From DASRJG01 sp032124015 (GTDB lineage: Bacteria > Acidobacteriota > Polarisedimenticolia > Polarisedimenticolales > DASRJG01), in NCBI GenBank assembly GCA_032124015.1, contig JAQBEH010000049.1, positions 57,635 to 121,634 on the forward strand: a stretch of 64,000 nt of DNA, given 5' to 3'. Under the pieces are notes generated by a model, which saw only the letters and a list, made by a program, of their open reading frames with translations, was not told the DNA's origin and searched no databases. The position numbers were made by a program, and so were the translations under genes. Positions 1 through 8,558 of the stretch are shown here, in pieces (position 1 is the first letter of the stretch; every line of letters starts with the position of its first letter).

Positions 1-72
1 GACGCGATCGCCTCGGGCGACGAGACGCCTCGCTACCTCCCGTCCCAGCCAGCCGCACCCCGCGAGAAGTAA
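1..72 (+). CDS. C-terminal end of an unidentified protein (partial)
   Basis: Frame 1 is open from the window edge for 23 codons and closes with TAA at 70-72. The tail is polar and Pro-rich and ends in PREK. It has no recognisable domain, so I give no function. It runs in the same direction as the following exporter genes, but a 59-base gap with a probable promoter separates them. Confidence 0.45.
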   Translation, partial: DAIASGDETPRYLPSQPAAPREK

Positions 73-116
73 GTGCATGGGAGGACAGTAGCACCCGCGC
101 TTGCCGCGCTGTCGGC

Positions 117-122
117 TACAAT
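117..122 (+). promoter_or_regulatory. -10 box TACAAT for a leaderless ABC gene
   Basis: TACAAT ends 9 bases before the ATG at 132, where transcription would be expected to start almost at the start codon. No Shine-Dalgarno sequence precedes the ATG. I see no good -35 at 17 bases. The same arrangement recurs at about ten operon-leading genes in the window. Confidence 0.45.
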
Positions 123-131
123 GCCGCGGAC

Positions 132-1127
132 ATGGATTACGCGATCGAAGGGTTCGAGCTCGAAAAGTCGTTCGCGAAGAAACGCTCCCTCACGGAACTG
201 GTCACGAAGCCGTTCGCGGTTCCCGAACGCGTCCGCGCCTTGCGCGGCGTCGACCTGGGCGTCAAGACGGGGGAGATCTTCGGGCTACTCGGTCCCAACG
301 GGGCCGGCAAGACGACGCTCGTCAAGATCCTCTCGTGCCTCATCCTCCCGGATCACGGCCGTGCCTCGATCGGCGGAGAGGACGTGCGTCACGAAAACAA
401 GGTCAAGCCGCGGATGGGATTGGTGCACTCGGACGAACGCTCGTTCTACTGGCGGCTTTCGGGGCGGGAGAATCTGAGGTTCTTCGCCCGGCTCTACGAC
501 GTCCCCGGCAAGCGCATCGACTCCCGGATCGACGAGCTCCTGCTGAAGGTGGATCTCACCGAAGCCGCGCCCCAGCGGTTCGCGGACTACTCCTCGGGGA
601 TGAAGCAACGTCTCGCGATCGCGCGCGCCCTGCTCCACGATCCGCCGGTGCTGCTGATGGACGAACCCACCCGGAGCCTGGATCCGTCGGCGTCCCTTGC
701 GCTGCGCGCTCTGATCAAAGACGAGCTCCAGGGGCGCGACGGGAAGACGATTCTCCTGGCCACCCACAACCTGCGCGAGGCCGAGGTCTTGTGCGACCGG
801 GTCGCGATTCTCGTGCAGGGGACCGTGCGGCAGGTCGGCACCGTCGCCGAGGTTCGCCGCTGGGGGATCGACGAGCATCAGTTCCGGCTCGAGGTCGCCA
901 ACTGGCGCGACGACATCGCCGGCCCGTTTCGGATCGTCTCGAACGAGCACGCCGGCGAAAACCGGCGCGTCGTGGTCGCCCTCGACGGGAAGATCGTTCT
1001 CGACGACGTGTTGAAATCGGTGATGGCCCAAGGCGGCTCGATCCGGGCCTGCGACCGGATCGAGCCGGACCTCGAGGAGGCGTTCGCGCGGTTGCTGGCC
1101 CAAGAGACCGCGAGGGGTAGCGTGTGA
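132..1127 (+). CDS. ABC transporter ATP-binding protein (ABC-2/drug-export type)
   Basis: A 331-residue ATPase that would power the membrane protein encoded next. Visible motifs are Walker A GPNGAGKTT (about residue 55), the signature YSSGMKQR (about 155), Walker B LLMDEPT (about 175), and the H-loop in ATHNLREAE. The C-terminal 100 residues resemble the accessory domain of DrrA/NodI-type exporters. The gene overlaps the permease by 4 bases (GTGA), so the two form a two-gene exporter operon. The substrate cannot be told from sequence; this class exports polysaccharides, lipids or drugs. Confidence 0.9.
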   Translation: MDYAIEGFELEKSFAKKRSLTELVTKPFAVPERVRALRGVDLGVKTGEIFGLLGPNGAGKTTLVKILSCLILPDHGRASIGGEDVRHENKVKPRMGLVHSDERSFYWRLSGRENLRFFARLYDVPGKRIDSRIDELLLKVDLTEAAPQRFADYSSGMKQRLAIARALLHDPPVLLMDEPTRSLDPSASLALRALIKDELQGRDGKTILLATHNLREAEVLCDRVAILVQGTVRQVGTVAEVRRWGIDEHQFRLEVANWRDDIAGPFRIVSNEHAGENRRVVVALDGKIVLDDVLKSVMAQGGSIRACDRIEPDLEEAFARLLAQETARGSV

Positions 1128-1939
1128 CGGGCCTGCGGCGGTTGCTCACGAAGATCTGGGCCTTCCTCGTTCGTGATTTCCTCTCGGACGTCTCCTACCG
1201 GCTCGCGTTCCTCCTGCAGTTGGGCGGGATGTTCTTCGCGGTGGCCGTGTTCTATTACGGCAGCCGGATGGTCAACCCCCAGACCGAAGGCCTCGAGGGC
1301 GTGGCGCCGTTCCCGTGGCTGCTCGTGGGGGTCGCCTTCCAGCTGTACTTCTCGACGGCCCTTTACGCGTTCGCTGCGAAGGTGCGTAGCGAACAGGTCA
1401 TGGGGACGCTCGAGGCGATGCTCGTGTCGCCGACGCCGACGTCCGTCGTCATCTTCTCGTCGACCGCGTGGGAATTCACCTGGGGAGGCTTGCGCCTTCT
1501 CGTCTACCTGGTGTGCGCGGTGTTCGTGTTCGGCGTCAAGCTCAACGTCGCGAGCCCCGCGGCGCTCCTGCTCGGCGTGGGGCTCACGCTCCTCTCGTCG
1601 GCCGGGATCGGCATGCTCTCCGCGTCGTTCATCCTCTATTTCAAGCGTGGCGATCCGATCAATTTTCTGCTGTCTATGGGAACGACCTTCTTCGGGAACG
1701 TCATCATTCCGTCGAAGCAACTGCCCCGCGCGGTTCAGTGGGTCTCCGATTGGCTTCCGATGAGCTGGTCGCTCAAAGTCGTTCGCGGCACGCTCTTGAA
1801 GGGCCTGACCTTCGGCGATGTGGCGAGTCCACTCGGGCGGCTCGCGATCCTCACCGCCGTTCTCGTCCCCCTGGGTCTTTTTGGCGCGCGCATCGCCATC
1901 CGCAAGGCCAAACGCGAGGGGTCTTTGGTCCAGTATTGA
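1124..1939 (+). CDS. ABC-2 type transporter permease
   Basis: A 271-residue integral membrane protein with about six hydrophobic segments, typical of ABC-2 permeases of the NodJ/DrrB type. The GTG start overlaps the ATPase stop as GTGA, which indicates translational coupling. The central 'MGTLEAMLVSPT' stretch is characteristic of the family (GTLE followed by a loop before the next membrane segment). It would form the membrane channel for the ATPase at 132-1127. Substrate unknown. Confidence 0.88.
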   Translation: MTGLRRLLTKIWAFLVRDFLSDVSYRLAFLLQLGGMFFAVAVFYYGSRMVNPQTEGLEGVAPFPWLLVGVAFQLYFSTALYAFAAKVRSEQVMGTLEAMLVSPTPTSVVIFSSTAWEFTWGGLRLLVYLVCAVFVFGVKLNVASPAALLLGVGLTLLSSAGIGMLSASFILYFKRGDPINFLLSMGTTFFGNVIIPSKQLPRAVQWVSDWLPMSWSLKVVRGTLLKGLTFGDVASPLGRLAILTAVLVPLGLFGARIAIRKAKREGSLVQY

Positions 1940-1941
1940 CG

Positions 1942-1971
1942 TTGCCCGCGTTTCTCCCGCGGTGCTACCTT
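1942..1971 (+). promoter_or_regulatory. Putative promoter of mdh
   Basis: TTGCCC (1942-1947), an 18-base spacer and TACCTT (1966-1971) lie upstream of mdh. The leader includes an AAGGAG ribosome-binding site at 2004-2009. It would drive mdh and the selenoprotein gene. Confidence 0.4.
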
Positions 1972-2015
1972 TCCTGACCTTTCGGTGCTGTTTCCACAAG
2001 GACAAGGAGCCGCTC

Positions 2016-2942
2016 ATGCGCAAAAAAATTACGGTCATCGGGGGTGGATTCGTCGGCGAGCACGTGGCGATGGGCTGCGCGACGAAGGAACTTGGCGACG
2101 TCGTCCTTCTCGACATCCTCGAAGGGCCGCCGCAGGGGAAGGGGCTCGATCTTTTCGAGGCGTCCCCGGTGCTCGGCTTCGACTCGATGGTGCGGGGAAC
2201 GAACTCCTACGACGACACGGCGGGATCGGATATCGTCGTCATCACGGCGGGCGTCGCGCGCAAACCCGGAATGAGCCGGGACGATCTCCTGAACATCAAC
2301 ACGGACATCGTCAAGCAGTGCGCCGGAAAGGTGAAGGCCAGCTCGCCGAACGCCATCGTGATCCTGGTCTCGAATCCGCTCGACGTCATGGCCTATGTGG
2401 CCAAGGTCGTCACGGGGTTCCCCAAGGAGCGGGTGATGGGAATGGCGGGTGTTTTGGACACCGCGCGCTACCGGGCGTTCATCGCGATGGAGCTTTCGGT
2501 TTCGGTCGAGAGCGTCACCGCCTTGGTGCTCGGCGGCCACGGCGATTCGATGGTCCCCCTCCCGCGCCTCACGATGGTCGGGGGCGTCCCGCTGACGGAG
2601 CTCCTCCCGGCGGACAAGATCGACGCGATCGTGAAGCGCACGGCCGGCGGAGGCGCCGAGATCGTCTCCCTGCTCAAGACGGGCTCGGCCTACTACGCGC
2701 CGGCCGCGTCGACCGTCGAGATGGTCGATTCCATCCTCAAGGACAAGAAGAAGGTCCTCCCGTGCGCCGCCTACCTGGAAGGCGAGTACGGAATCTCAGG
2801 CTGCTTCGTCGGGGTGCCGGTTAGGCTCGGCTCGCGGGGGATCGAAAAGGTTTACGAAGTCAAGCTGCAAGCCCAAGAATCGGCCGCCCTGACCGCGTCC
2901 GCCAACGCCGTTAGGGAACAACAGGGTAAACTGTCGCTTTAG
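2016..2942 (+). CDS. mdh: Malate dehydrogenase (LDH-like type)
   Basis: A 308-residue NAD-dependent dehydrogenase for the malate/oxaloacetate step of the TCA cycle. It opens with a Rossmann motif (VIGGGFVGE, glycine-rich) followed by Asp in LLDILEG, which favours NAD. It carries the substrate Arg in 'ARKPGMSRDD', the NPLDVM motif, and the catalytic His in GGHGDSM. I chose ATG 2016 because AAGGAG lies 6 bases upstream and the Rossmann fold begins at once; the frame is open further upstream but has no family similarity there. The next gene follows after 31 bases. sucCD elsewhere in the window supports a TCA-cycle setting. Confidence 0.95.
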   Translation: MRKKITVIGGGFVGEHVAMGCATKELGDVVLLDILEGPPQGKGLDLFEASPVLGFDSMVRGTNSYDDTAGSDIVVITAGVARKPGMSRDDLLNINTDIVKQCAGKVKASSPNAIVILVSNPLDVMAYVAKVVTGFPKERVMGMAGVLDTARYRAFIAMELSVSVESVTALVLGGHGDSMVPLPRLTMVGGVPLTELLPADKIDAIVKRTAGGGAEIVSLLKTGSAYYAPAASTVEMVDSILKDKKKVLPCAAYLEGEYGISGCFVGVPVRLGSRGIEKVYEVKLQAQESAALTASANAVREQQGKLSL

Positions 2943-2973
2943 GCCGTAGATTAGTTGCGAAGGAGACAGAACG

Positions 2974-3798
2974 ATGTCCAAGAAGAACCGGGAGCGCCGC
3001 GCAGGCGAAGGCGGCGATGATTCAGCAGGCGGCGGGGGAGGCGGGAGCATGGCTTGGCTCCCCATCCTCCTGGCTTCGGGTGCGTTGGTGCTGGGCTTTG
3101 TGGCCTGGACCGACACCAAGAAGGTCAAAGACGACACCTTGAAGCGTCTCGTCGACATGGATACGAAGCTCATCCAGATGCAGACGCAAGTCGCCAACGC
3201 CGCCAAGGCCAAGCCGGCGCCGCAGCAGGGTCCGGACCCGAACAAGGTCTACGCCGTCAATACGGCCGGCTCACCCTCCAAGGGGAACCCGACCGCGCCG
3301 ATCGTCATAGCCGAGTTTTCCGACTTCCAGTGACCTTTCTGCTCGAGGGTCGGTCCGACCCTCAATCAGATCGAGAAGGTTTACGGCGATCAGGTCAAGG
3401 TGGTCTGGAAGAATCTCCCGCTGTCGTTCCATCCGAATGCGATGCCGGCGGCGCTCGCGGCCATGGCCGCGAACGATCAGGGCAAGTTCTGGGAGATGCA
3501 CGACAAGATCTTCGAGAACCAAAAAACGATGAACCGCGATCAGTACATCGCCTACGCCAAAGAGCTGAAGCTCGACGTGGCGAAGTTCACGAAAGCGTTG
3601 GACGACGCCGCGTTCAAAGCACAGATCGAGGCCGACATGGCCGACGCGGGCAAGCTCGGCGTCAGCGGGACGCCGGGATTTTTCGTCAACGGGAAGTTCC
3701 TCTCGGGCGCCAAGCCGTTCGGGGAGTTCGCGACGGCCATCAACGCCGAGCTGAAGCGGCTCAACCTGCCGATCCCTGCGGGGGCGCCGGCCAGCTAG
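2974..3798 (+). CDS. Membrane-anchored DsbA-like thiol oxidoreductase, predicted selenoprotein (UPFC active site)
   Basis: A 274-residue protein if TGA at 3331-3333 is read as selenocysteine (residue 120). The N-terminus is a short basic, Gly-rich tail, then a membrane segment (about 26-44) and a coiled linker. A thioredoxin_4/DsbA fold starts at about 105. The reading frame enters the active site as EFSDFQ, then TGA, then PFCSRVGPTL; Cys homologues have FQCPYC exactly here, so Sec replaces the first Cys of CXXC. The frame continues open to TAG 3796 through the rest of the fold, including the cis-Pro loop GTPGFFVNG. GAAGGAG precedes the ATG. It probably acts in the periplasm on disulfides. 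The alternative, a nonsense mutation or sequencing error, is less likely because a SECIS-like hairpin follows. No selA, selB or selC is in the window. Confidence 0.9.
3345..3363 (+). promoter_or_regulatory. Bacterial SECIS-like hairpin after the in-frame TGA
   Basis: GAGGGTC (3345-3351) pairs perfectly with GACCCTC (3357-3363) around the five-base loop GGTCC. The loop begins 18 bases after the TGA codon and starts with G. Known bacterial SECIS elements have a small apical loop with G at its first or second position, about 16-37 bases after UGA, and the Escherichia coli fdhF loop also contains GGUC. The hairpin lies inside the coding frame, as bacterial SECIS elements do. Confidence 0.8.
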
Positions 3799-3814
3799 CG
3801 CTCCGGCACCGGAC

Positions 3815-3843
3815 GTCGAAAAGGGGAGTGTCCCCTTTTCGAC
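3815..3843. repeat. Palindrome copy A of a dispersed GGGGA-nnn-TCCCC repeat
   Basis: A perfect 13-base inverted repeat (GTCGAAAAGGGGA and its complement) with a 3-base loop GTG sits 16 bases after the selenoprotein stop codon. Outer arms (CCGGCACC/GGTACCGG) extend it imperfectly. It lacks a T-run, but it could end transcription or stabilise the 3' end. Related copies are at 40111, 42328 and 56847. Confidence 0.7.
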
Positions 3844-3867
3844 ATCCGGTACCGGGACGCTCCCGGC

Positions 3868-3873
3868 TAGAAT
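3868..3873 (+). promoter_or_regulatory. -10 box TAGAAT for leaderless glgA
   Basis: TAGAAT ends 9 bases before the glgA ATG (3883). The intervening bases contain no Shine-Dalgarno sequence. No convincing -35 is seen. Confidence 0.45.
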
Positions 3874-3882
3874 GCTCGGCTG

Positions 3883-5349
3883 ATGTCCTCACGCCTACGA
3901 ATCCTCATCCTCAGCGCCGAAGTCGCCCCGTTCGCCAAGACGGGAGGCCTGGGGGATGTGGCGGGAGCGCTCCCCAAAGCGCTCGCAAGCCTCGGCCACG
4001 ACGTGCGCGTGGTCATGCCCGCGTATCAGGCGCAAGAGCGAGCGGTGCGAGCCGGGGAGGGCGGATTCGCCCCGCTTCCCGGCACGTTGACGGTCCCCAC
4101 GGGTGGGGGGCCGATTGAGGCCGGAGTCATCCAGACGGTGCTTCCCGGGAGCGACGTTCCCGTCTACCTCATCGCGGAGCGCAGCCTCTTCGACCGGCCG
4201 AACATCTACGGCTACGACGACGATCCGTACCGGTTTGCCTTCTTCTCGCGCGCCGCGCTCGAGCTCACGGCTGCTTTGGGCTTTCGTCCCGACGTCGTGC
4301 ACGCGCACGACTGGCACTCCGCGCCCGCGGTGATGTGGCTCGACACCGCGGGGCGCGTCGACGGCCGGTTCGGCGATGTCGCGACGGTGTTCACGATCCA
4401 CAACCTCGCGCATCAGGGGCGCAGTTCGCGGCGCGTTGCGCGCTACCTCGGCGTCGACGTCCCGCCGCTGCTCGACGAGAGCGGTTGGGACGAGGTCAAC
4501 TTCATGGCGCGGGGGATCGCTCACGCGACGCTGGTTTCCACCGTCAGTCCGACCTACGTGCGCGAGATCATGACGCCTCAAGGCGGCAACGGCCTCGACC
4601 CGCTCCTTCGCGCCCGGCAACACGACGTCCACGGCGTCCTGAACGGCCTCGACTACGACGTCTGGAATCCGGCGACCGACCCGAGCCTCGTCCTCGATTT
4701 CGACGCGGCGCGGCCCGATCGGCGCGTGGCGAACAAGCTGGCGCTGCAGGATCGATTGGGACTGCAGCGAGACGCGAGGGTTCCGCTGGTCGGGATGGTC
4801 ACGCGGCTCGACGCGCAAAAGGGAATGGAGATCACGGGGCACGTGATCCACCTCCTGATGAGCGGCCTGGCAGGCGAGGCGCAGTTTGTCGTGTTGGGGA
4901 CCGGGGCCAAGCGGTACGAGGATGCCTTCGCGCACCTGGCCGGCTACCACCCCCGCAAGATGGCCGCGGTATTGGCCTTCTCCTCGGATCTGGCGCCGCA
5001 AATCTACGCCGGGAGCGATCTGTTCCTGATGCCGTCCCTGTTCGAGCCGTGCGGATTGGGGCAGCTCATCGCCATGCGCTACGGCAGCGTGCCGGTCGTG
5101 CGCAGCACGGGAGGTTTGGCCGACACCGTAGGGGACGGGCACACCGGATTCACCTTTCACGAGTTCACGGCCGATGCGTTTTGGATGGCCCTGCAGCGCG
5201 CGCTTCTCGTGCACAACACGGACGCGGAGGCGTGGGCGAGGCTGCAACGCAACGGGATGGCGGCCAACTTCTCGTGGGCCGACGCGGCCTACGGTTACGA
5301 GCAGCTTTACGAGCGGGCGATCTCCCGCACGCGAACGGCCCGCGGATGA
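3883..5349 (+). CDS. glgA: Glycogen synthase (ADP-glucose type, GT5)
   Basis: A 488-residue protein of normal family length that transfers glucose from ADP-glucose to alpha-1,4-glucan. The N-terminal KTGGLGDV motif (about residues 19-26) is the nucleotide-sugar site of GT5 enzymes. The C-terminal GT-B half contains the conserved 'PSLFEPCG' segment with the catalytic Glu and the STGGL loop. The start is the ATG at 3883 just after a -10-like box. Its stop overlaps the GH57 start (ATGA). glgC lies about 6.5 kb downstream on the same strand, so both enzymes of ADP-glucose glycogen synthesis are present. Confidence 0.95.
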   Translation: MSSRLRILILSAEVAPFAKTGGLGDVAGALPKALASLGHDVRVVMPAYQAQERAVRAGEGGFAPLPGTLTVPTGGGPIEAGVIQTVLPGSDVPVYLIAERSLFDRPNIYGYDDDPYRFAFFSRAALELTAALGFRPDVVHAHDWHSAPAVMWLDTAGRVDGRFGDVATVFTIHNLAHQGRSSRRVARYLGVDVPPLLDESGWDEVNFMARGIAHATLVSTVSPTYVREIMTPQGGNGLDPLLRARQHDVHGVLNGLDYDVWNPATDPSLVLDFDAARPDRRVANKLALQDRLGLQRDARVPLVGMVTRLDAQKGMEITGHVIHLLMSGLAGEAQFVVLGTGAKRYEDAFAHLAGYHPRKMAAVLAFSSDLAPQIYAGSDLFLMPSLFEPCGLGQLIAMRYGSVPVVRSTGGLADTVGDGHTGFTFHEFTADAFWMALQRALLVHNTDAEAWARLQRNGMAANFSWADAAYGYEQLYERAISRTRTARG

Positions 5350-7454
5350 AGGCGCCGATCCGGTTGGCTCTGATCTGGCATTTCCATCAGCCCGACTACA
5401 CCGACCCCGAGACGTCCGCACCCATCATGCCCTGGACGCGTCTCCATGCGCTCAAGGATTACGCCGACATGGCCGCGTTCCTCGCGCGTCATCCGACGAT
5501 ACGCGCCACCTTCAACGTCGTGCCGACGCTTCTCGATCAGATGCAAGCGCTCGCCTCGGGGGGACTGCGTCCGGATCCGTTTCTGGCCCTCGCGCTGAAA
5601 GATCCTGCCGAACTCACCTTCGAGGAGCGGGCCTTCGTCATCGGTCACTTCTTCTCGTTGAATCGCGACATGATGGCGGTGGGCCTCAAGCGATTGAACG
5701 AACTGCATGCCCTGCGTGGCGACGAGCCGGCCGCAGCGATCGGAAAGGTCGTGGTTGATCGCTTCGACGACCAGGCGCTTTGCGACCTCCAGGTGCTGTT
5801 CCACCTCGCCTGGAGCGGGCCGCTATTGCAGGCCGACCCTTTGATCGCGGGCCTTCGCGCGAAGGGGCGAGGCTACACTGCAGACGACAAGCAAGCGCTT
5901 TTTACGCGCCACGGGGAGTTTCTCGCCGACGTCATCCCGCGGTGGCGGCGGCTCTACGATGCCGAGCAGATCGAGCTGTCGGTCACGCCTTACTACCACC
6001 CGATTCTGCCCCTCCTGTGCGACCTGAATTCGGCGCTCGAGGCCCTTCCCGACCTGCGTCTCCCGGCGGCCCGATTCCAGGGTGTGGAGGATGCCGATCT
6101 ACAGCTCGTGAAGGGGATGGAGGCGTTCCATGCGACCTTCGGCCGGAAGGCCGCGGGCGGATGGCCGTCGGAAGGCGCGATCTCCGAGCGGTCGCTCGAA
6201 CGGATGGGTGCTGCGGGGTATCGCTGGGCCGCGAGCGACGAGGACGTTCTCTTCGCGTCGATTGGCGAGGTCCTCCCGGCCGAACAGACCGCTAGGGAAG
6301 CACGGCGGGCCGAGTTGCTCTACCGTCCGTGGCGCTACAGCGACGGCCCCGTGCTCTTGTTCCGGGACCACGATCTTTCCGACCGGATCGGATTCGCCTA
6401 CGCCACGCGCGCTCCGGAAGACGCGGCGCGCGATTTCCTCTCGCGTTTGTTGCATCTGCGCGCGCTACTCCCCGACGACGACACGCCCTACGTCGTCAGC
6501 GTGATCCTGGACGGCGAGAACGCGTGGGAGCACTACCCGGAGCACGCCGCGCCGTTTTTCGATGCGCTCTACGGCGCGCTCGCCGCCGAGTCCGGTATCG
6601 AAACCGTCACCGCGTCGGAGGCGGCGAGGGCGGACAGCGCGCGGCCCCTTCCCCGCGTTGTCGCCGGATCGTGGATCTATCGCAACCTCGCGACCTGGGT
6701 CGGGCATCCCGAAAAAAACCGTGCATGGGAATTGCTGGCCGCGGCCCGCGAGGCGATCGTAAGAGCCGCGGGAGCACCGCGATGGGACGACCCGGCGTGG
6801 CGCATGATCTTGGCGGCCGAGGGGAGCGATTGGTTCTGGTGGTACGGCGACGATCACCCGACCGAGTACGGCGCGGAATTCGACGCGGGATTTCGCGACA
6901 AGCTGCGGGGGGCCTATGCCGCGGCCGGGTTGCCCGTGCCGTCCGTGCTCGACGAGCCGATCCGCAAAACCCAGGTTCGAGGCCAGATGCCGCCTTCGGG
7001 GCCGGTGCATGCCCGGATCGACGGGCGCGTCGGCGACTACTTCGAATGGCGCACCGCGGGGCACGTGACGTGCATCTACGGCGCGATGCACGCCGCGGTC
7101 CGCTTCGCGCGAGAGCTGTTTTTCGGCACCGACGGGACGGCGCTTTTCGTGAGGCTCGATCCGTTCGAGCCGGGGGCGCTGGACGGCACGACGATCGTGT
7201 TGCGAACGCCGGCGGCAGACGCGGCTGCTCTCCAGTCCAAGGCCGGCGAATCTTCGGGGGATCTGATCACCGCGCTCGACCGCGTGGTCGAACTGTCCGT
7301 GCCGTTCGATCGTCTCGCCGAAGCAGGAGCGCCCGCGCGTTTCGCGATCGAGATCAGAAACGCGGACGGCGCCACGCAGCGGATCCCGGGAGACGGCTTC
7401 GTCGAGTTGGCGCGGCCGGATGACGACCCGTCCCGTTACGATTGGTTTGTCTGA
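5346..7454 (+). CDS. Glycoside hydrolase family 57 protein (alpha-amylase/glucanotransferase-like)
   Basis: A 702-residue cytoplasmic GH57 enzyme (no signal peptide), expected to act on alpha-glucan. The family motif WHFHQPDY is at residues 14-21. The predicted nucleophile is Glu276 in WPSEG, and the acid/base is Asp389 in ILDGENAWEHY. The remaining C-terminal part (about 480-702) is an alpha/beta extension common in long GH57 proteins. ATG 5346 overlaps the glgA stop by 4 bases, indicating coupled translation. Within GH57, sequence alone does not separate amylase, pullulanase, 4-alpha-glucanotransferase and branching activities; the glgA neighbour suggests glycogen remodelling. Confidence 0.9.
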   Translation: MKAPIRLALIWHFHQPDYTDPETSAPIMPWTRLHALKDYADMAAFLARHPTIRATFNVVPTLLDQMQALASGGLRPDPFLALALKDPAELTFEERAFVIGHFFSLNRDMMAVGLKRLNELHALRGDEPAAAIGKVVVDRFDDQALCDLQVLFHLAWSGPLLQADPLIAGLRAKGRGYTADDKQALFTRHGEFLADVIPRWRRLYDAEQIELSVTPYYHPILPLLCDLNSALEALPDLRLPAARFQGVEDADLQLVKGMEAFHATFGRKAAGGWPSEGAISERSLERMGAAGYRWAASDEDVLFASIGEVLPAEQTAREARRAELLYRPWRYSDGPVLLFRDHDLSDRIGFAYATRAPEDAARDFLSRLLHLRALLPDDDTPYVVSVILDGENAWEHYPEHAAPFFDALYGALAAESGIETVTASEAARADSARPLPRVVAGSWIYRNLATWVGHPEKNRAWELLAAAREAIVRAAGAPRWDDPAWRMILAAEGSDWFWWYGDDHPTEYGAEFDAGFRDKLRGAYAAAGLPVPSVLDEPIRKTQVRGQMPPSGPVHARIDGRVGDYFEWRTAGHVTCIYGAMHAAVRFARELFFGTDGTALFVRLDPFEPGALDGTTIVLRTPAADAAALQSKAGESSGDLITALDRVVELSVPFDRLAEAGAPARFAIEIRNADGATQRIPGDGFVELARPDDDPSRYDWFV

Positions 7455-7469
7455 CCCGTCGTCTAGAAT
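7442..7469 (+). promoter_or_regulatory. Putative promoter of the PFK gene
   Basis: TTGGTT (7442-7447), a 16-base spacer and TAGAAT (7464-7469) overlap the end of the GH57 gene. A leader with AAGGAG at 7481-7486 precedes the ATG at 7492. Confidence 0.45.
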
Positions 7470-7491
7470 GGGCGCTTTCCAAGGAGTGACG

Positions 7492-8517
7492 ATGAAGACG
7501 GTAGGCATCTTGACCGGCGGCGGGGACGCGCCGGGGTTGAACGCGGTGATTCGAGCGATCGTCAGACGCTCGCTCCCGCGCGGGTACCGGATGGTCGGCA
7601 TCCGTCACGGCTGGCGAGGCCTGCTGGAAAAAGAAACCGTCGAACTCGACGCGCAGGCGGCCTCCGGGATCCTCCATCGCGGAGGGACGATTCTGGGCAC
7701 CTCGCGCACGAATCCGTACAAGACGGTCGAGGACGCCCGCGCGGCCGAGGCGAACTTCACCGCGTTGGGACTCGACGCGTTGATCGCCATCGGTGGCGAG
7801 GACACGTTAGGCGTCGCGGCGAAACTGTCGGCGGCGGGTTTTCCTGTCGTGGGTGTCCCGAAGACGATCGACAACGACCTGTCCGGCACCGACACTACGT
7901 TCGGCTTCAACACCGCGGTCGCGATTGCCACCGAGGCGATCGACCGGCTTCACTCGACCGCCGAGTCTCACGACCGCGTCATCGTCTGCGAGGTGATGGG
8001 CCGCCACGCGGGATGGATCGCGCTGCACTCCGGGATGGCCGGCGGGGCCGATTTCATCCTGATCCCCGAGCGCCCGATCGACATCGAGGCGGTCTGCGCG
8101 GCCGTTTTACGCCGGCGCGCCCGCGGGATCCACTTCTCGATCATCGTCGCGGCCGAGGGGGCGATCCTCCCCGAGGGTGAGATCAAAAAAAAGACCGAGA
8201 CCGACGCGTTCGGCCACGTCTTGCTCGGCGGCATCGGAGAACGGCTCGCAAAAGAGATCGAAAAGCGCACGGGGAGCGAGACGCGCTCGGTTCAGCTCGG
8301 GCACGTCCAACGCGGCGGCACGCCGACCGCATTCGACCGCTGGCTCGGCTCCCGCTACGGTCTGCTTGCGGCCGACATGGTGCACGACGGACGTTTCGGC
8401 ATGATGGCCGCGTATTGCGGGGGCGTTTTCATGCCCGTGCCGCTGGCGTCGGCGGTCGCGTCGTTGAAGACGGTGCCTCCTGAGCTCATCGATCTGGCCT
8501 CCGCACTGTTCGCGTAA
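7492..8517 (+). CDS. pfp: 6-phosphofructokinase, probably PPi-dependent
   Basis: A 341-residue phosphofructokinase. The N-terminal loop is GILTGGGDAPGLNAV. The phosphoryl-donor site reads GGEDT where ATP enzymes have a Gly after the acidic residue (GGDG or GGEG); Asp here is the classical marker of pyrophosphate dependence. PKTIDND, with Lys where E. coli has Gly, fits the same group. The catalytic TIDND and the MGRHAGW substrate motif are intact. A PPi enzyme would be reversible, serving both glycolysis and gluconeogenesis. Donor specificity is inferred from these residues. AAGGAG lies 5 bases upstream of the ATG. Confidence 0.88.
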   Translation: MKTVGILTGGGDAPGLNAVIRAIVRRSLPRGYRMVGIRHGWRGLLEKETVELDAQAASGILHRGGTILGTSRTNPYKTVEDARAAEANFTALGLDALIAIGGEDTLGVAAKLSAAGFPVVGVPKTIDNDLSGTDTTFGFNTAVAIATEAIDRLHSTAESHDRVIVCEVMGRHAGWIALHSGMAGGADFILIPERPIDIEAVCAAVLRRRARGIHFSIIVAAEGAILPEGEIKKKTETDAFGHVLLGGIGERLAKEIEKRTGSETRSVQLGHVQRGGTPTAFDRWLGSRYGLLAADMVHDGRFGMMAAYCGGVFMPVPLASAVASLKTVPPELIDLASALFA

Positions 8518-8558
8518 CGCGCGCGGCAGGTACCGCCGGCCCGCGGGAAGGGAATGAG

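Noticed and set aside
3334..3798. Reading the part after TGA 3331 as a separate gene starting at an internal codon near 3400
   Set aside because: The upstream and downstream parts join exactly at the active-site motif, no ribosome-binding site fits the internal start, and a SECIS-like hairpin follows the TGA.
4335..5345. N-terminal extension of the GH57 frame
   Set aside because: This part is antisense-like low-complexity Arg/Pro sequence in another frame of glgA; the GH57 motif WHFHQPDY begins just after ATG 5346.
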